DNA from: Bombardia bombarda
Lineage: Eukaryota; Ascomycota; Sordariomycetes; Sordariales; Lasiosphaeriaceae
NCBI GenBank assembly: GCA_030512295.1
Contig: JAULSR010000001.1
Location: forward strand, 4,735,001-4,799,000
Direction: 5' to 3'
Length of the DNA: 64,000 bases
A program made the translations under genes and the position numbers. This document shows positions 60,254 to 64,000 of the stretch, one piece after another (positions within the stretch are counted from its first letter, which is position 1; each line of letters begins with the position of its first letter). The notes beneath the pieces were generated by a model. It made no database searches. It worked only from the letters and a program-made list of their open reading frames with translations, and was not told the DNA's origin.

Positions 60254-61794
60254 GTGAAGGGGGGTGTTGTGAATAGGTTGTTTGTGATGAGGTGGATTGT
60301 GTATAACTAGGATACCTACATATTGCAGCGCGGCATCGGCGTGGGATTACGTACGTTCGAATTGGGGGAGGACGAGGTGGTTTCGTGAAAAGGGGCTTGG
60401 AGACAAGTATACACTGTGTAGATGTCGATTAAGGGGGCGGGGGAAACGTGGCAAACAGCTAATACCTAGTATCACCTTTTGCTTTTTTACCTCGTCCGCA
60501 GGTTTCGTGTCTTGTTTTCCTTTTTCCGCTTTCCTTTGTCAGTGTCGATATGTTTGGCCCCGCCTTTCTTTTGTTCGTGTTGAGAGTAGGGACTACAGTG
60601 TGATTTCATGGCCCCTCAGTATGTTTTTAGTGAGTGGTACCTACTCGACTGCTTGATGGACTTGGGCTGCCTCTTTGATGCTCTTTTCTTGTTGTTTCGT
60701 GTATCTGGCGTTGTGTTGAGCTCGTACGAAATAAAAAGGCCGAAAACACCAGATGAGATCAAGATGTCATTGGCACCGCGTGGTATGATGTGGTGTGACA
60801 TGATATGTGTTACAGGTGTTGTGTAGTTGTATGTGGCTCGAGCATGTGGAATGGTGGCGATAGAGGAGAGTAGGATTCTGTACTGCGCGCAAAGATACGC
60901 CCGTTGTGTCAGACTTGGTTTGTTTTGTGTACCCATCCCATAACCGTCAGCTCAAGCACGCGAATTTGCCGGGTGGTGCTTCTTGGTGGTTGTAGCAAGT
61001 GTGCTGCCCAATTAGCCGTGATGGGGAAAATCACCATGTATGGGGTCATAATATAGACGAAAGCAGGTGAATGGTTTGTACTCGATGGGGGAACCCCTCT
61101 CTGAGAATTGGAGGTGCAGTTGTAGATTGCCGGAGGCAGGCTTGGATATGGGGAAAGGGGGTGAGGGTGAGGGTGAGGGTAACATCGATATCGTTGCTGT
61201 CACCCACCCAGAGTCAACTGTCGAACATCGAATGCTCTGGTACCTGACCAAAGAAGACTACCGGCATTTTGACATACGGAATGTGACACACATGTACACA
61301 CATAGATACCTATTAAGGGGGGCGAAGTGATTGCGTCGTGTCTTCCATCTATGAGGTGCACCCCCTCACGTCCAGGTGGCTGCCTCATTAAATCGATTCG
61401 TTTTGTCGACTGGAATGGATAAGTTATCAGATGGACACCAAACACCCCAGTGAAATGTGCCCTTGACTAATGCCTTGTTTTTGCATTTTGTTCATCTGAT
61501 AAACACGACACCATTGTTCACTCGGTATATCCCTATCCGACTTGGAATCTCAGATTGGACGCGGAGGTGGTGACTGGGATCTTCTATCTCATCAATAATC
61601 ACATCATTTTTGAGACTATCACAATCCTAGGTCTGCCCTGTCTACTACTTAACCAGAACAGCGCGCAACGTTGCCGAGCCGGAATTCTGTTCCCTATTAA
61701 AGGAGACCACAACCCCAAGAACACATCCTTATTTGTACCAAAGTACAACTATTCTACTCTACAAAAACGTGGAAATCGACTACGGCAAAACAAT
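60254..61794. other. Intergenic region with a G-quadruplex-type tract
   Basis: About 1.5 kb without a supportable gene. It contains a telomere-like GGGTGA tract at 61157-61179 and, near 61695-61701, a TATTAAA about 100 bp before the small secreted protein start. Confidence 0.5.
61157..61179 (+). repeat. GGGTGA tandem tract, potential G-quadruplex
   Basis: GGGGG then three TGAGGG units give four G-runs of at least three, separated by 3-nt loops. This meets the standard intramolecular quadruplex pattern. Confidence 0.85.
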
Positions 61795-62490
61795 ATGCTC
61801 TTTACACTTGTTCGTCTCGTCGTGGCAGCTACAGCGGCCTCAGCTACCGCCAGTCCTCAACTCCACACCAAGATTCGAGCAGCAGACTCACCCGCTTGCG
61901 TGAACGGTGTTGCCGCCTCTTCGGGGGCCACCTTTCCCATCGAAGACTACACTCAGATTGTGCCAACGGCACAGTCAGACTCGTACACGATCAACCAGAC
62001 CTGGTATAATAGCCATTACATCTCGGATCATGTTAGTCTTGTTATCTGTTTCCTTACTCCAAGTCATAACCCTGAAAACGGTGGCTAACGGGTTTGGCTT
62101 GACGGACAGTACATCGGTGGAAAGCGAGGAGACGATGGCTATTCGGCCTTCAAGTGCCAGTACAACTGCAACGCTCTTGGCAGTAGCTGTGCTTCATTCT
62201 TTGTATACTGGTGTAAGTTTGAAGAAGAATTGAAATTTTACACTTACGGCGTGGAATCTATCTGCTGATACATACGCCTCCAGTCAACCTCGGAACGCAG
62301 GAGGAGCAAGCCAAGTGTGTTCTATTCAATGCGACGTAAGCAGACCCGACTTATACAAACAGGATAGAGAGAGCGAGGCGATAGATGCTGACTATTGATG
62401 ATGAATAGCATCGACCAGTCCAACTATGTGGCAGCTGGTGCCGGCACGGCTGTTGCGGGTGGATTCGACCGACTGTGTACCAAGAAGTAA
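61795..62490 (+). CDS. Small secreted six-cysteine protein, possibly PAN/Apple-like
   Basis: Four exons, 61795-62031, 62110-62212, 62284-62335 and 62409-62490, give 157 residues; all junctions preserve phase and use GT-AG. Residues 1-20 form a signal peptide (LFTLVRLVVAATAASATAS). The mature part has six Cys (35, 95, 99, 106, 125, 154) and two N-glycosylation sequons (NQT and NAT). The order CQYNCNALGSSCASFFVYW, then a loop, then KCVLFNA recalls PAN/Apple domains, where C-x3-C, then C-x2-F, then C-x-L-F recur; this is a pattern-level guess. Its small size, secretion and even Cys number fit an apoplastic effector or wall-associated protein. It lies tail-to-tail with the MED11 gene. Confidence 0.8.
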
Positions 62491-62939
62491 GATCCGAGTC
62501 TCAGGTTAAACTGTGGTTTCTGGCTGCCAGTTGGCTATAGTGTATCTGGTGTGTGTGTTGAATAGCGACGAGTTCCACTGGTTTCGATTCTCGACATGTT
62601 CGATGGCGACGCGTATTGTTGTTTCGGGTCGTTGTTTGCTTTTTCCAAGAGTGAAAGGGCTGTTATTCCGGCCAGAGACGTACACTCATCCCTCAGAATT
62701 CATAGCCCTGCAATAATCTAGTCCACTAGACGCCGCTAGGATCGCGTTCTAAACTGCCTCATTCTCAGGGCAGACTATTTTGACAATGCTAAGAAATTAA
62801 TAGCCGTCTATATCATGAAACCCACCTTTTTCTGAAGACCAAACCGGTGGTGTTCCAAGTCGACCACCAGCCAACCAAACTCCTAAGCCCATGCAAATAT
62901 GACCAAAACACCTCATAAATAGACAACACCTCTTTATCT
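62491..62939. other. Convergent 3' spacer
   Basis: About 450 bp between the convergent small secreted protein and MED11 genes; no coding feature is seen. Confidence 0.6.
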
Positions 62940-63592
62940 TCACTCCTGCATCCTATCCCCCCCATCTCCACCGCCACTTCTGTTTTCCACCACCCTCGCC
63001 AGATGCTCCCTCGCCCTCCTCCACTGCTCAGCCTCCATGTCGCGCTCGACCGTGCTGCTGGCCATGTTGAGGCGGCCAACGTCAAAAGCGCCATATCGGC
63101 CAACGCCGTCTGGGTCCAACAGGGCGGCGACGACTTTTGCGCGGCCGCCGGGCCCCACATCGTTCTCGGTGGGCAGGGCGTCGGAGGCGGCACGCAGCGT
63201 GATGATGCCGGCCTCCTCGAGCGCGTAGATTTGCCGCTTGAGCTGCTTGTCGATGCGGTCGAGCGTGTTGATGAACTCGTCCTGGATGCTCGAGAAGGCA
63301 GACGCGGCGTTGGCCGTGATGGCCTGGTTGGCGTCTGTCTCGGGCGGGTGCACGATGCTCTTCATGGCGTCGCTGGTGTGTTGGAGGAGGGAGGCGATGT
63401 CCTGGGGAAGGGTGTTAGTAAACGGAGGGAAGAGATGGAGGTGGAACAGGGTCTGTCTACATTGTCAATCGCGCTGAGCTGCTGCATGCGCTCGGCCGTG
63501 GTGAAAGGTTCATGGATGCTGACGGCTCGTCCTCCACCACCACCACTTGGGCCGCTGGCATGAGCATCAGATGGGTGTGCTGTGGTGTTCAT
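62940..63592 (-). CDS. MED11: Mediator complex subunit 11
   Basis: Two exons on the minus strand, 63592-63461 and 63401-62940, give 197 residues; the 59-nt intron starts GTAGAC, has a TTACTAACACC branch site and ends CCCCAG. The joined sequence ERMQQLSAIDN plus DIASLLQHTSDAMKSI matches the Med11 N-terminal helix (R-x-QQL-x-x-ID-x-DIASLL). A second helical segment follows (AASAFSSIQDEFINTLDRIDKQLKRQIYALEEAGII). Med11 pairs with Med22 in the Mediator head and helps recruit TFIIH and RNA polymerase II. An N-terminal Gly/Ser/His-rich tail and a C-terminal Gly-rich tail are unstructured additions common in filamentous fungi. Confidence 0.9.
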
Positions 63593-64000
63593 GGCTGAGG
63601 GATGTGACGCTGATAGCTTCCAACGTTTCTTTTCTTTTGTGGTTTCGGCTGTTTACGGGATAGAGGTTGTGAGATATTGAAGCTCGCTCAATGAGAGCAT
63701 AGGATTATGCCAAATGTGTTTGGTTCGGTCTAGAAACTCATTCGTGCATCTAGGGATTCAGAATTTAGATGTCACTTTTTGCCCCGCCAAATGCGATGGG
63801 AAGCTTCCCCTAGGTCTAAGCTCCTCTTTGTCTTCACCAAAGGTGAAGAAGGCAGCTGGGGGCCTGGGCCAAGCCTGCATTATGTGGGGAAAAATGGGGC
63901 TGGCGGAAACTCAAGTGCAGGGTTTGCACGGATGCTGCAGGCGTCGTGCCTCTCCAGGATCAAAAAGTCAAAAAGTCAAAACGGCAGATGCCGATAGCGC
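63593..64000. other. Upstream region of MED11 to the window edge
   Basis: About 400 bp with the MED11 promoter; a short frame near 63779-63997 has no recognisable feature. Confidence 0.5.

Overview
The window comes from a filamentous ascomycete (Pezizomycotina), most likely a Sordariomycete. The basis is short introns of roughly 50-80 nt with GTAAGT/GTATGT donors, CTAAC/CTGAC branch sites and CAG/TAG acceptors, plus families typical of these fungi: a fungal rhodopsin-like membrane protein, a FunK1 kinase, a Ure2-type GST, a BBE-type FAD oxidase, a Pff1 vacuolar protease and long disordered proteins. I could not fix the genus. No rRNA, tRNA, CRISPR array, recognisable transposon or polyketide/peptide synthetase was found.

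Layout. 0-12 kb: a possible gene tail at the left edge, then two minus-strand genes (a disordered Tyr/Pro-rich protein and an endonuclease/exonuclease/phosphatase-fold enzyme) and a small plus-strand acidic protein ending in a PP1-docking-like motif, with long gaps between them. 13.9-22.2 kb: a 1986-residue protein with DDGIRVRP repeats and a folded second half that looks RhoGEF/PH-like, followed by a SAP-domain RNA-binding protein of the Tho1/SARNP type. 22.2-28.65 kb: a gene-free stretch with a GGTA microsatellite and a perfect 16-bp palindrome. 28.65-40.2 kb: a long disordered protein that appears to continue into a methyltransferase-like domain, a Dcr2-type metallophosphatase and a disordered nuclear-looking protein. 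40.5-42.1 kb: a seven-exon rhodopsin-family membrane protein on the minus strand. 45.1-48.9 kb: a secreted bicovalent-flavin oxidase and a GST in tandem. 49.5-51.7 kb: the splicing factor BBP/SF1. 52.7-56.0 kb: a divergent pair, an unknown protein whose frame is broken and a FunK1 kinase with EPEH repeats. 56.9-63.6 kb: the vacuolar protease Pff1, a small secreted six-cysteine protein and Mediator subunit Med11.

Functionally this is mostly a core-genome segment (splicing, Mediator, mRNP packaging, vacuolar protease, cell-cycle phosphatase) with accessory genes between (oxidase/GST pair, rhodopsin-like protein, FunK1 kinase, small secreted protein). Exon structures were worked out by hand from splice signals, phase and family-typical sequence, and they should be checked with RNA-seq.

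No complete new multi-gene system is evident. The best candidates for something undescribed are the DDGIRVRP-repeat protein, the disordered-protein/methyltransferase gene, the tandem-duplicated decayed C-terminus of BBP, and the frame-broken gene paired head-to-head with the FunK1 kinase.
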